The notes beneath the pieces are model-generated. The model ran no database searches. It was not told where the DNA came from and saw only the letters and a program-made list of their open reading frames with translations. Of a stretch of DNA of 64,000 nt, positions 10,242 through 19,434 are shown piece by piece. The first letter of the stretch is position 1; each line of letters starts with the position of its first letter. The translations under genes were made by a program, and so were the position numbers. Source of the stretch: Planctomycetaceae bacterium (GTDB lineage Bacteria > Planctomycetota > Planctomycetia > Planctomycetales > Planctomycetaceae); contig JAWKTX010000016.1 in NCBI GenBank assembly GCA_041398825.1, positions 1 to 64,000 on the forward strand, read 5' to 3'.

Positions 10242-10727
10242 TTGCCTGACGAATCCAATTGGACACTCCGAGGCAGACCGGCATTTCTGATGGTCGACGC
10301 CCCAATGCGGGGACGATGCTCCCGCCCGAAACGAAATTAATGGTGAACAAACACCACGCCCACAAAAGGGCGGGATTCGCGGCTGGGGAGATTCCCAGGA
10401 GGTCGATTGCCCGGAATGCAACAGCAATGTGGAATTTTCCGTGGCGAATGCCCGTTACTGCAGTTCGATTCACTCAAGCATCAGTGCAAAGCCCGACGAA
10501 TCCGACGGATGAGCGAGACAATTGGGGCAACGAATGTCTCTATGAAACAAAGAACTTGCATCGACTCTTGCGAGTTTTAGAATTGCGGGAAACTGGCACT
10601 CTGCGCAGTTTGCTGAACATTTTTGCAGTAAGGCCTCTCGGGGCTGAATCGCCGCTGGGCGATCAGCAGTCAGAATGGGGTCATGAAGTGAGTCAATTCA
10701 GCAGTTTCCTGGGGAGTTGGGTAAACA
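10242..10727. other. Intergenic with a zinc-ribbon-like remnant
   Basis: A 486-base gap. In one plus-strand frame, ending at a stop at 10510-10512, the reading includes VDCPECNSNVEFSVANARYC, a plausible half of a zinc ribbon. There is no ATG or GTG for it in frame, although AGGAGG sits at 10397-10402. It could be a gene remnant or chance. The promoter of the downstream HTH gene should lie at the right end. Confidence 0.35.
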
Positions 10728-12524
10728 ATGGGCAAGAAATATCTGAGCCTTGATGAAGCCGCCGACATGTTGGGGGTTTCAAAGGATGAAATGCTGAAAC
10801 TGCGGGATGACGGCAGCATCAAAGGGTTTGCCGATCGAGGCGATGTGAAATTCCGCGAAGAAGACGTCGAGGAATTTCTGCGCAGTCAGCAAGTCGATTC
10901 TTCACCCGATTTCCCAATCCTCTCCGCTGATACAGGCTCGGTGCTGGATGATGACGATGAGGTCGACTTTTCGGCATCTGACAGCGACGTGCGTCTGACA
11001 TTCGATGAGTCCATGTTCTCAAATGACGACGACGATGCCATTTCGCTGGATGATTCGGACAGTGACGTGCGTCTCTCGGGCGATTCTGGTCCAAAACTCG
11101 AATCAGAATCCAGTCCCACCGACGATTCGATCGATCTTTCAGGGTGGGACAGCGAAGTGAAACTGTCTGACTCAGACAGTGACGTAAAGCTTGTCGGGGC
11201 CGCCACCGAAGGCGAAATTGACGCCGAGGATCTTGGAGCGACTGTCCAAATGAAAGACTCAGACAGCGACGTACGTATGGCAGACGATTCCGGAGACGAA
11301 GACGACGACAGCGGCATCTCAATGTTCGATGATTCGGACAGTGATGTGAAGCTGACCGGCGCGCGCACCGACGCAGATATTGACCTGGCCGGATTGTCGT
11401 TGGACAATTCCGACAGCGACGTTCGTCTGGCAGATGAATCTGGCGACGACGACGATGACAGCGGCATCTCTTACTTCGACGACAGCGACAGCGACGTCAT
11501 GCTGTCAGGTGCCGACGGCCTGCTCTCGGAAGAAGACAGCGACAGTGATGTCAAAATCGGGGGGCTTGAACGCACCGATAGTGACATTCGGTTGATTGAT
11601 GATCCGCTCGGAAAAACCGATGGCGACTTTAATCCGCTGCCTGACGACAGCGATCTGAAATTGCTGGACGCAGGTTCGGCCGTTCAATTTGATGACGACA
11701 GCGGCATTTCGCTGGAGTCTGCTGATACGGGAATGAATCTGTCGGCCGACGACAGCGGAATCTCACTCGAACTGGACAGCGGCATCAGTCTGGACGCTGA
11801 CGATAGTGGGATCTCGCTGGAGAGTTTCGACAGCGGAGCCATGCTGGACGACAGCGGCATCACTCTGGACGCTGATGACAGTGGCATTGCTCTGGATTTC
11901 GACGACGACAGTGGAATCGCACTGGACCTGGATGACGACGACGATGATATGTCCCGCACCATGCCAATGCAGGCGATCCATGGTAGCCTGCCCGGAATGG
12001 GCGAATCCGGCGAAATGACCACCGAATTCGCTGTTCCTTCTGGCGATGATAGTCAGTTTGAACTGGCCGGTCTGGACGATGACGAAGACGATGTCGGCGG
12101 CACAAGTGTGCTCAAATTCGATGATGACTTCGATGACAGCCAGACAATGGCGGTTGCCGATGTGGATGGCGAATTCGCTGATGAAGAATTCGGAGATGAT
12201 GACGCCTACGAAGATGAATTCGCCGACGAGTACGACGATGCGTCCATGGAAGACGAAGGCTACGCCGACGACTTCGACGACGAGGACGAAGACGGTGTTG
12301 GCGCCGGGTTTGCCGCTCCGGCAGCCGCGGGGCGGGGGGCTGCCAGAGCAGCTGAGTTCGACTGGGGCAATGGCCTGAAAGCTGCCCTGGCTCTGAATAC
12401 CGTACTCACCCTTCTGAGCGCCATTGTGGGTGTCGAACTTGTTCGAACCATGTGGCTCTGGACAGCACCAGGCGAAACGAAGTCAGGGATTCTGGAGATG
12501 ATTGGTGGATTGTTTGGCGGATAG
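10728..12524 (+). CDS. HTH-headed, Ser-Asp repeat, C-terminally anchored membrane protein
   Basis: A 598-residue protein in three parts. Residues 1-55 form a MerR/excisionase-like helix-turn-helix (YLSLDEAADMLGVSKDEM ... KFREEDVEEFL). Residues about 60-540 are extremely acidic and repetitive, with eight copies of SDSDV followed by K/R/M, and nine copies of DSGI followed by S/A/T. Near the C-terminus one hydrophobic helix (ALALNTVLTLLSAIVGVELV) should cross the membrane, leaving about 25 residues outside. No enzyme motif is visible. The HTH would be cytoplasmic, so DNA or partner binding at the membrane is possible. The function is not known to me. The gene is monocistronic and ends at a good terminator. 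Confidence 0.85.
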   Translation: MGKKYLSLDEAADMLGVSKDEMLKLRDDGSIKGFADRGDVKFREEDVEEFLRSQQVDSSPDFPILSADTGSVLDDDDEVDFSASDSDVRLTFDESMFSNDDDDAISLDDSDSDVRLSGDSGPKLESESSPTDDSIDLSGWDSEVKLSDSDSDVKLVGAATEGEIDAEDLGATVQMKDSDSDVRMADDSGDEDDDSGISMFDDSDSDVKLTGARTDADIDLAGLSLDNSDSDVRLADESGDDDDDSGISYFDDSDSDVMLSGADGLLSEEDSDSDVKIGGLERTDSDIRLIDDPLGKTDGDFNPLPDDSDLKLLDAGSAVQFDDDSGISLESADTGMNLSADDSGISLELDSGISLDADDSGISLESFDSGAMLDDSGITLDADDSGIALDFDDDSGIALDLDDDDDDMSRTMPMQAIHGSLPGMGESGEMTTEFAVPSGDDSQFELAGLDDDEDDVGGTSVLKFDDDFDDSQTMAVADVDGEFADEEFGDDDAYEDEFADEYDDASMEDEGYADDFDDEDEDGVGAGFAAPAAAGRGAARAAEFDWGNGLKAALALNTVLTLLSAIVGVELVRTMWLWTAPGETKSGILEMIGGLFGG

Positions 12525-12558
12525 CCTTCGATGAACCACCAGAATTCGTAGAATCAAT

Positions 12559-12600
12559 GAAGCCCGTCTTTCGAATGCCGGAAGGCGGGCTTCCTCTTTC
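12559..12600 (+). terminator. Rho-independent terminator
   Basis: GAAGCCCG (12559-12566) pairs with CGGGCTTC (12586-12593) through an imperfect inner stem around AATG, followed by a pyrimidine-rich CTCTTTCTG. It lies 34 bases after the HTH/repeat gene and before the truD pair. Confidence 0.7.
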
Positions 12601-12687
12601 TGTAATCTGTTTCAGAAGCACTTCATTGTCACAGGCTACCAGAGATTGTCGCTGGCCAATTGTGACGTTCTGTCATTCTGGTGACCT

Positions 12688-13962
12688 GTGAAACTCCGAC
12701 GCCTGCCTGAAGACTTCCAGGTGGAAGAAGTTGCAACCATCGCGGAAACTTCAGGACGTTTCGCGCTTTACGAACTACAAAAGCGTTCCATTGGAACACC
12801 AGAGGCCATTGCAGCGATCGGCAGCATCTGGAAACTTCCCGGACGCCGTATCGCCTACGGCGGGCTGAAAGATAAACACGCCGTCACCTCTCAGTTTGTT
12901 TCTATCCAGGATGGTCCCCACACCAGCCTGCAACACGAACAATTTCTGCTCAGTTACCTTCGACAATGCGAACACCCCTACAGTTCCAGATGCATTGACG
13001 GTAATCGATTCACCATCGTCATGCGGGACCTCAGTCGGCGCGAAGCAGACTTCGCCGTCACTGCTCTTTCTGCCGTCGAGGAATTCGGGTTACCCAATTA
13101 CTTCGACAACCAGCGATTCGGGTCGCTGGGATTCTCAGGAGAATGGATTGCGGCCGCTCTTTGTCGAGGTGACTATGAACGCGCACTTTGGCTGGCTCTG
13201 GCAGATCCGCATCCGGATGATTCGTCAACCGAAAAACAGCAAAAGCAAATCCTTCGAGATCATTGGGGACAGTGGGTCGATTGTCAAAAGGCACTTTCGA
13301 AATCACACCGAAGAAGCATTATCACGTTTCTGTCGGATAAAGTGAAAGCCGGTAAGCCGGCGGATGTCCGGGGAGCGTTCGCAAGAATATCGCCGGATCT
13401 CCGAGGCCTCTACCTTTCCGCGTGGCAGTCAGCCATCTGGAACCGAGTTGTTTCGCGACTGATCGAGCAGATCGTTTCATCCACCTCAGAGAGCGGGATA
13501 ACATCATGTCACGTCGAACTCAAGAGCGGCCCTGCATGCTTTCCCCTGTCAGCGCCACCTGAAACTGTGCAGAACGGCCTTCTGCAACACCATGCCTGCG
13601 AAGATGCGGCTCTTTCTTCGCGGCAATTGATCCGTCAGCAACTCTCGACAATGAAAGTACAGCTGCCGAGCGCAAGAATTCCGCAGCCCGATGGTGCAGT
13701 TGGCAGGATCCTGGCCGAAGTATTGAACGAAGAAGGTTTGTGTCTGAAGGATGTGCGTGTGAAGTCACCTCGGGACTGTTTTTTTTCGCGAGCATACCGG
13801 AGTGTCATGATCATGCCTGAAGACATCAGTGCATCGCTGGCCGAGGATGAGCTTTATCCGGGGCGTCTCCGGATGACGCTGCGATTTGAATTACCACCGG
13901 GCAGCTATGCAACCATCTTGGTAAAGCAGCTCACATCCGTCGCACAGGAACGCAATTCATGA
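12688..13962 (+). CDS. TruD-family tRNA pseudouridine synthase, copy 1
   Basis: A 424-residue TruD-family enzyme; TruD makes pseudouridine at tRNA position 13. The opening PEDFQVEE, the catalytic-Asp motif GLKDKHAVTSQ (Asp near residue 57), GNRFTIVMRD and NYFDNQRFG are all present. Between these and the closing GSYATILVKQL lies the TRUD insertion domain. It differs from the usual pattern by lacking the basic KLR-G-L segment before GNRF, having SSRCIDGNRF instead. Its stop overlaps the start of a second truD-like gene by four bases (ATGA), so the two are translationally coupled. Confidence 0.88.
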   Translation: MKLRRLPEDFQVEEVATIAETSGRFALYELQKRSIGTPEAIAAIGSIWKLPGRRIAYGGLKDKHAVTSQFVSIQDGPHTSLQHEQFLLSYLRQCEHPYSSRCIDGNRFTIVMRDLSRREADFAVTALSAVEEFGLPNYFDNQRFGSLGFSGEWIAAALCRGDYERALWLALADPHPDDSSTEKQQKQILRDHWGQWVDCQKALSKSHRRSIITFLSDKVKAGKPADVRGAFARISPDLRGLYLSAWQSAIWNRVVSRLIEQIVSSTSESGITSCHVELKSGPACFPLSAPPETVQNGLLQHHACEDAALSSRQLIRQQLSTMKVQLPSARIPQPDGAVGRILAEVLNEEGLCLKDVRVKSPRDCFFSRAYRSVMIMPEDISASLAEDELYPGRLRMTLRFELPPGSYATILVKQLTSVAQERNS

Positions 13963-15140
13963 ATGTCGAAGCTGGGCAGCGAGGCACGCCGCCGGACTAT
14001 CTGAAACAGATTGCCCCTGAAGTTCTGCAGAGCATCCTGAGCCCCGCAACGATTCATCAGCCGGTCATCGATCAGGCGATCATCAAGTCCCGGCTGTCTG
14101 ACTTTATCGTGGAAGAATTGCCAGCATACGAACCCTGTGGTGACGGCGAACACTTGTTTCTCTGGGTCGAAAAACGCGGGCTGTCCGGACCGGATCTGAT
14201 CGAACGCATCGCTCGACGCCTTCAGATCAGGTCCGCGGACATTGGCATCGCCGGTCAGAAGGATCGGCACGCTGTCACTCGGCAATTTGTGTCAGTTCAT
14301 CGAAACTGCGAACCCCGATTGTCGCAACTTGAGTCCGACGACCTGACGATCCTTTCAGTGACAGCTCATCAGAACAAACTCCGGACCGGTCATTTAAAGG
14401 GCAATCGATTCTCAATCGTTCTGCGATCAGAAAACAAACCATTCGAGCAGAACTCCGTTGAACGACTTCAAAATGCCCTGGCATCCATTTCAAACCGAGG
14501 ATTTGCGTCAACATTCGGGACGCAGAGATTTGGCTTCGATGGAGAAACACTCAAGACCGGCCTTTGTTTTCTGCGCGGTCAGTTTTCGAAAAAGCGATGG
14601 CCCTATCATCAACAACGATTCATGAGCCGATTCGTTGTCAGCGCGGTGCAGTCGGCAGCCTATAATCTTGTTTTGCACGACAGAATTCTCAATCAACAAA
14701 TCGAATCACCCGTCTCTGGCGACATCGTAATTCGAAAACAGGGAAGTCGCCCGTTCGAATTTAACATGGATATGCCTACCGAACCAGGTCAGGTAACCGC
14801 TGATGAGACACGACTGATTCCGGCTGGGCCAATGTTTGGCAATCGCATGCTCGCAGCCAAAGCATCGGCAAGGGCCTATGAGCTTCGCGCGCTTGAGTGC
14901 CTTGGGATTCAGGAGTCAATGTTTACCAGGCAAGCGAAGTTCTGCCCGGGAACTCGCAGAATCGCCATCGAATTTCCGGAGAACGTTCAGGTTCACTCGG
15001 TTGAAGGCGGCCACGTGCGGCTGGAGTTTGAACTGCGGTCGGGAGTCTACGCGACAACATTGCTTCGGGAGCTCATTCATATCTGCACAGACACGCGGGG
15101 AATCAATGAGGGACATCAATCACTCGGTGAGGATGACTGA
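13959..15140 (+). CDS. TruD-family tRNA pseudouridine synthase, copy 2
   Basis: A 393-residue second TruD homologue immediately downstream. It has KSRLSDFIVEE, DGEHLFLWVEK, the catalytic-Asp motif AGQKDRHAVTRQ and the canonical NKLRTGHLKGNRFSIVLR. The usual NYFG-QRFG appears as STFGTQRFG, so the conserved Asn-Tyr is lost. The end GVYATTLLRELI matches the family. Each copy therefore keeps the catalytic Asp but loses a different conserved element. They may have divided targets; I infer this from sequence only. Confidence 0.87.
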   Translation: MNVEAGQRGTPPDYLKQIAPEVLQSILSPATIHQPVIDQAIIKSRLSDFIVEELPAYEPCGDGEHLFLWVEKRGLSGPDLIERIARRLQIRSADIGIAGQKDRHAVTRQFVSVHRNCEPRLSQLESDDLTILSVTAHQNKLRTGHLKGNRFSIVLRSENKPFEQNSVERLQNALASISNRGFASTFGTQRFGFDGETLKTGLCFLRGQFSKKRWPYHQQRFMSRFVVSAVQSAAYNLVLHDRILNQQIESPVSGDIVIRKQGSRPFEFNMDMPTEPGQVTADETRLIPAGPMFGNRMLAAKASARAYELRALECLGIQESMFTRQAKFCPGTRRIAIEFPENVQVHSVEGGHVRLEFELRSGVYATTLLRELIHICTDTRGINEGHQSLGEDD

Positions 15141-15156
15141 GCGTTCTTCTGCTTCT

Positions 15157-15954
15157 TCAGAACCGCAAGCTGAAATGCATGACGGACATCGCAACGGCGG
15201 CCACGAATCCCACACGCACATTATCGTTGAGTCGAACACGAAGGGATTCCGCCACACCGGCCAGCAGAACCGCCGGCGCGACGATCGCAAGTGCCAGGCC
15301 GAGAGAAATCGGCGGATCGGCGGCCTCGGGGTTGTGAGTTTCTCCCCAATACACCCACGTTGTCATGAATGTGCCAACAACGACGAATGACATCAGACCT
15401 GACCAGGATTTTGAACGATTCCACGGCAACCTCGGACCTCGGAATGTCAGGCCACATAACGTTGCAGACCCATCACCGAACGCAAGGATGGCAAGAACCG
15501 CGACACCAATTTCAAGGTGGCCCGGAAAGAGAAGGACGGTCAACAGAACGGACAGAGCGTATCCCGCCACAGCAGAGGCTCCGGTGCCTTCGCCCTGCCT
15601 CTGAATATGTCTGAAGCCATGAAATATCCGCAGCGCGATCACGGCACATGCAACGACAACAATCCAGCGTAAAGTGGGTGTGATCGGGTCGGCATGCGAT
15701 TCGACGTGCAACCCAAAGGCGAGCAAACCAGGGGCCATATGCCACAGACGGCGTTTGAGCTCACGGTACGGTGGGATTTTGAATGTAAAAGTGCTGTTGC
15801 TCTGATTTGCAATCGGTGCGGCGGATTCCGTGATGACCGACTGGAGTGAGGCAGTTGCGGTGTCAATGGCTTCAAGAGTCGCTTCGGACGACGATTCGAC
15901 GGCCCGATTCTTCCTGACCGGCAGACCCTGCGGATTACGAATTTCTACGCTCAT
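15157..15954 (-). CDS. Diacylglycerol/polyprenol kinase family membrane protein
   Basis: A 265-residue protein with six or seven hydrophobic helices and the family signatures FGDGSATLCG and LPWNRSKSWSG. Related proteins phosphorylate lipid alcohols (dolichol, phytol, diacylglycerol) using CTP or ATP; the substrate here cannot be told. The start at 15954 is chosen because GGGGA lies eight bases upstream and the preceding in-frame residues look non-conserved. The first 60 residues are a soluble, Ser/Thr-rich cytoplasmic tail. It converges on the truD pair with a 16-base gap. Confidence 0.8.
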   Translation of the reverse strand: MSVEIRNPQGLPVRKNRAVESSSEATLEAIDTATASLQSVITESAAPIANQSNSTFTFKIPPYRELKRRLWHMAPGLLAFGLHVESHADPITPTLRWIVVVACAVIALRIFHGFRHIQRQGEGTGASAVAGYALSVLLTVLLFPGHLEIGVAVLAILAFGDGSATLCGLTFRGPRLPWNRSKSWSGLMSFVVVGTFMTTWVYWGETHNPEAADPPISLGLALAIVAPAVLLAGVAESLRVRLNDNVRVGFVAAVAMSVMHFSLRF

Positions 15955-16273
15955 CGTCAGTCCCCAAAGAGCGGAAGCTCCTGCATGGATTGTCGCGTCA
16001 AGAGATGCGAAATGGGTCGATGGCTTTATCAGTGCACCGTATTCCTGAACCGTAGGCACTCGATTCGGGACACGCTCGCTGATTCAAATGTCCGCCAACG
16101 CTGGCGCAAACCACGACTCTTAATGAGATCGTTCAGGCAGATTGCCAAAGGCGACAGAAAGTTGCTATGCGTCGACTATCTTTGAGAGCCGTGGCGAGAA
16201 TATCCGAAAAACCTCAATCTTCCGATATTTCCGCCTGTCTGCAGGCCGCGGATGCACGCCCGGGATGGCTTAA
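15955..16273. other. Intergenic, no gene seen
   Basis: Between the ECF sigma gene end and the lipid-kinase start, both minus strand. It presumably holds the lipid-kinase promoter. I saw no hairpin or small gene. Confidence 0.4.
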
Positions 16274-16912
16274 TCAGGCATTCAGCGACTCGTCACTGCC
16301 GGTCAACAGTTCGCGCAGTCGACGAATCGCCCGCAGGTACCGCATTCCCGCGGCCGGAGGCGTCAATCCGAGCGCCTGCGCGACTTCGCTGTTACCAAGA
16401 TGCTCGAAATGCCGCATGATGATGAGCTCGCGATCGCTGTCATCCAGTTGGCTGAGCGCGGCAACAAACCGTTGTTCCATTTCCTTTCGCAACGTCGCCG
16501 CAGCCGGAGTCAGCTCATTGTCTTTCAGGAGCGATGCAAGATCTGCAGTCGAACGGTCATCATCTGTATTCAGAGTGCTCAGGTTTTGTTCCCGGTCGAC
16601 ACTCCGTCGCTGGGCAGTCCGATGGCGACGATGCATGTCGATCATGCGGTCCTTGGCGATTTGCCTGAGCCAGAGGTGAAAGGGCATCACCGGGTTTTTT
16701 ATGTAATCCATCATGCGCTGGGACGCTTCCATCAGCACGTCCTGAACGACGTCACTGGCGTCCACGCGCCGGGAAACGGCCTGATCCAGTCGCATCTGAA
16801 TCATGCGACGTACGGCTTCTCGGTGCCGGTCCATCAGGCGATTCACAGCATCAAGGTCGCCAGCCTGAACGTGCTGCAAGAGTTGCAGGGTATGTTCACC
16901 TTCCGGCCACAT
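16274..16912 (-). CDS. ECF-type RNA polymerase sigma factor
   Basis: A 212-residue sigma-70 family protein. Region 2 includes DASDVVQDVLMEASQRM and PFHLWLRQIAKDRMIDMHRR. A Ser/Asp linker of about 40 residues follows, then region 4 with LDDSDRELIIMRHFEHL and the helix-turn-helix NSEVAQALGLTPPAAGMRY. It resembles the large ECF groups of planctomycetes. No anti-sigma gene is adjacent. It lies 74 bases downstream of the rlmB start on the same strand, so its own promoter would be internal or shared with the upstream unit. Confidence 0.9.
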   Translation of the reverse strand: MWPEGEHTLQLLQHVQAGDLDAVNRLMDRHREAVRRMIQMRLDQAVSRRVDASDVVQDVLMEASQRMMDYIKNPVMPFHLWLRQIAKDRMIDMHRRHRTAQRRSVDREQNLSTLNTDDDRSTADLASLLKDNELTPAAATLRKEMEQRFVAALSQLDDSDRELIIMRHFEHLGNSEVAQALGLTPPAAGMRYLRAIRRLRELLTGSDESLNA

Positions 16913-16986
16913 GAGGAGTACTTTCGACGGATGTTTTGTTTACGTGAATCTTCAACTGACAAAGACAGACTGTTCGCTCATTCTGG

Positions 16987-17787
16987 TCACTTACTTCCGT
17001 GCGACTGCTGTCGACGAATTTCGTACAACAGAATGCCTCCTGCGACAGCGGCGTTCAGCGATTGAATCTCGCCCATCATCGGAATCCGCAACTGCAACTC
17101 GCATTGTTCCAAAAGCTTTGGATGAACGCCAGTCGCCTCACTGCCAATCACCAGAGCCACAGGACGATTCAGACTGGTCTGCCAGCAGGATTCCTCAGCC
17201 TTTTCAGAGGCTGCTGCGACGGTTATTCCCGCATTGCGCAGCACGCTGGCAGCCGCGGACAAGTCCGGGACTCGGAACAACGTCGAATAGTTGACGGCCC
17301 CTGCTGACGACCGTGCGACATGCGGTGTAACGTTTGCCTGCTCCCGATCTGCGACAATAATCGCGTCAGCTTTCACAGCATTACAACATCGCAGAATTGC
17401 CCCGAAGTTGTGGGCATCCTGTATTCGGTCACAAATAACAAGCAGAGGAAAACGGTCACTCCCTGTATTGATGCAGTTCTGCTGGATCCAGTCCTCAAGC
17501 TGCTGCTCATCACCGCACGGGAACTCGCCCATACAAGCAGCCACCCCCTGATGGTCCCCGGAACGCGTTAGTTGCTGAATTCTGTCGGACGTAACCTCGG
17601 ACAGACGCACTCCGAAGTCCAGCGAGTAAGTTCGGACGATCTGCTGAACTTGCGGGTCAGCATGTTCCGACAACAGCAGCTCCAGAACCGGCCAGCGAGC
17701 TGACTGAAGAGTTTCGAGCACGGCATGACGGCCCCACAGCCAGCTTCGCTGATGACTGGCTGCCCGGGAATGAGTGCGTCTCGCCAT
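16987..17787 (-). CDS. rlmB: TrmH/SpoU-family rRNA 2'-O-methyltransferase, RlmB-like
   Basis: A 266-residue SPOUT methyltransferase with an N-terminal substrate-binding part opening LWGRHAVLETLQSARWPVLE. The knot motifs are DRIQDAHNFGAILR, RPVALVIGSEATGVHPKLL and IPMMGEIQSLNAAVAGGILL. RlmB methylates the ribose of G2251 in 23S rRNA; a different RNA target within the family cannot be excluded. Its ATG shares one base with the fmt stop (TGATG), so it is coupled to fmt. Confidence 0.87.
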   Translation of the reverse strand: MARRTHSRAASHQRSWLWGRHAVLETLQSARWPVLELLLSEHADPQVQQIVRTYSLDFGVRLSEVTSDRIQQLTRSGDHQGVAACMGEFPCGDEQQLEDWIQQNCINTGSDRFPLLVICDRIQDAHNFGAILRCCNAVKADAIIVADREQANVTPHVARSSAGAVNYSTLFRVPDLSAAASVLRNAGITVAAASEKAEESCWQTSLNRPVALVIGSEATGVHPKLLEQCELQLRIPMMGEIQSLNAAVAGGILLYEIRRQQSHGSK

Positions 17788-18782
17788 CAGCCCGTCTCCT
17801 CAGGCGAACCGATGAATCGGGATCCGGACTGCAGTGAATACCCATTGATAAAATCACCCGCGTCCATTGCGCGGCGGCCTTCCGGCTGAATACGGTGGAT
17901 TTCAGAAACTCCCTCAAGGCAGGCAACCAGTAATCGCCCCTGAACGACTTTGATTTCGCCCGGGACACCGAACGTACCGGTCCCGAGAGTCCGCTCGCTG
18001 TCGTCCGGAAGGACAGGTTTGGCACGAAGAACAATACAGCGAACCGGCGCTGCAGCACCTTCGATTTGTAACCAGGTTGAGGCTTTCGGCCACGGCTGCA
18101 TGGCCCGGACCAGACAGTCAATTTGTCGGGCTGTTTGATTCCAGTCGATGACGGCTTGTTGCTTTGTAATTCTGGGAGACAGCGTCACCAGAACATCGTT
18201 CTGCGGCTCAAAAACAGCGCGGCCTGCCTCAAGCTGGTTGCAACAGTCCAGAGTCAACGGAATGCTCAAGCTGGCAAGCCGCATCATCAGATCTCCAGAT
18301 GTTTCTTCCGGATGAATTGGTGTCTGGACTTTGCCAATGACCGGCCCGGAATCCAGCGCCGGTTCGATTTGAAACATCGTGACACCGGTCACCTGATCGC
18401 CACACCAGATCGAATACTGCACAGGTGCAGCACCCCGGTGTCGGGGCAACAGTGAACCGTGAAGGTTGAACGCTCCCATCCGTGGAATGGCCAGAAGCTG
18501 AGGGCGAAGTATCTGGCCGTACGCAGCGACAACGAAGAGATCTGCATCAAAGGCCTGCAGTTGCTCCAGAACATCCGGCTTGTTCACGCGTTCCGGCTGC
18601 AGCACTGGAATGCTCCGTTCCAGGGCGAGCTCCTTCACTTTGTTCACGTGGCGATGATGTCCGCGTCCGGTCTTGTCTGGCTGCGTCAGCAACCCGGTCA
18701 CAATATGCTCAGACTCCATGAGCGCTCGAAATGGGGGCAAAGCGAATTCGCCTGTACCCATGAGTACAATTTTCAAGGCCAC
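17787..18782 (-). CDS. fmt: Methionyl-tRNA formyltransferase
   Basis: Fmt formylates initiator Met-tRNA from 10-formyl-THF. The 331-residue protein opens KIVLMGTGEFALPPF, carries the formyl-donor motif SLLPRHRGAAPVQY and the catalytic run QIEPALDSGPVIG, and ends in the tRNA-binding C-terminal domain. I chose the GTG at 18782 because GGAG sits ten bases upstream. An in-frame extension to 18812 would start inside a terminator-like hairpin. It is coupled to rlmB through TGATG. Confidence 0.93.
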   Translation of the reverse strand: MALKIVLMGTGEFALPPFRALMESEHIVTGLLTQPDKTGRGHHRHVNKVKELALERSIPVLQPERVNKPDVLEQLQAFDADLFVVAAYGQILRPQLLAIPRMGAFNLHGSLLPRHRGAAPVQYSIWCGDQVTGVTMFQIEPALDSGPVIGKVQTPIHPEETSGDLMMRLASLSIPLTLDCCNQLEAGRAVFEPQNDVLVTLSPRITKQQAVIDWNQTARQIDCLVRAMQPWPKASTWLQIEGAAAPVRCIVLRAKPVLPDDSERTLGTGTFGVPGEIKVVQGRLLVACLEGVSEIHRIQPEGRRAMDAGDFINGYSLQSGSRFIGSPEETG

Positions 18783-18796
18783 CTTGCTTCGTCTCC

Positions 18797-18829
18797 AAAA
18801 ACATCGAGCCACTCCGGCAGGAGTGGCTC
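18797..18829 (-). terminator. Terminator-like hairpin between ferredoxin and fmt
   Basis: A perfect 10-bp stem GAGCCACTCC/GGAGTGGCTC (18806-18815 with 18820-18829) around a four-base loop. On the minus strand it is followed by GATG and a run of five Ts. It would end the ferredoxin transcript just before fmt. The four-base offset of the T-run makes it less than ideal. Confidence 0.6.
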
Positions 18830-18897
18830 ACGAGAACTCATTTCAATTCTGCTGCTGTCAATTGCAGACCGGCGAACCGCCTTTTAGTCCGGAACAG

Positions 18898-19260
18898 CTA
18901 GTTCCAGAATTTTTCGCCATGCCAGTTAATCGGAGGATTCGTCTCCACTTCCACATCGCCATGGACTCGCGTCTGGCATGCCAAACGAACGTCTTTGCCC
19001 TGATTGCTGAGTATTTTGATGCCCAGCAGCGGGTTGAGCTTCGCCCACAAACGCTCCAGCAACCCCTTGCGAGTTACATTCTCCTGCCCTTTCTGAATAA
19101 TCACGTTGCAGCTGCAGCAGGTGCCCAGTCCCATGCAGTTCACAATTTTGTGGGGGCCGGAATACAATTGCACGCCGTTCTTTCGGGCGACGGTCCGCAG
19201 ATCTTCGCCTTCCTGAGCCTCGACAGTAACCTTTTCGTTGACAAACTTGACTGTTGGCAT
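18898..19260 (-). CDS. 2Fe-2S ferredoxin
   Basis: A 120-residue ferredoxin with the cluster pattern C-x5-C-x2-C in NCMGLGTCCSC and a distant fourth ligand in RLACQT. The extra Cys inside the motif is unusual. It carries electrons in the cytoplasm; the partner is unknown. The start MPTVKF at 19260 removes a non-conserved 19-residue extension. Insertion of a segment rich in Leu/Lys (RKGLLERLWAKLNPLLG) between third and fourth ligand makes it longer than a minimal plant-type ferredoxin. Confidence 0.85.
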   Translation of the reverse strand: MPTVKFVNEKVTVEAQEGEDLRTVARKNGVQLYSGPHKIVNCMGLGTCCSCNVIIQKGQENVTRKGLLERLWAKLNPLLGIKILSNQGKDVRLACQTRVHGDVEVETNPPINWHGEKFWN

Positions 19261-19434
19261 TGCGGTGCGAACTCTCGTAAACGCGAAAAAGATAAGGTGC
19301 AACTTTCGCCAGTCCATGAACGCTCATGTGGCCGAGCAAGACTTTAATCAACAAGCACCGGTAGTTCCAGACTGCCACCCCGGTCCCCGTCTCTGGGAAC
19401 ATCTTCAACAGGCATTTCGATCGACATCCTGCCC

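Noticed and set aside
10259..10753. 164-codon plus-strand frame before the HTH gene
   Set aside because: No ribosome binding site, no family likeness, and it runs into the HTH gene out of frame.
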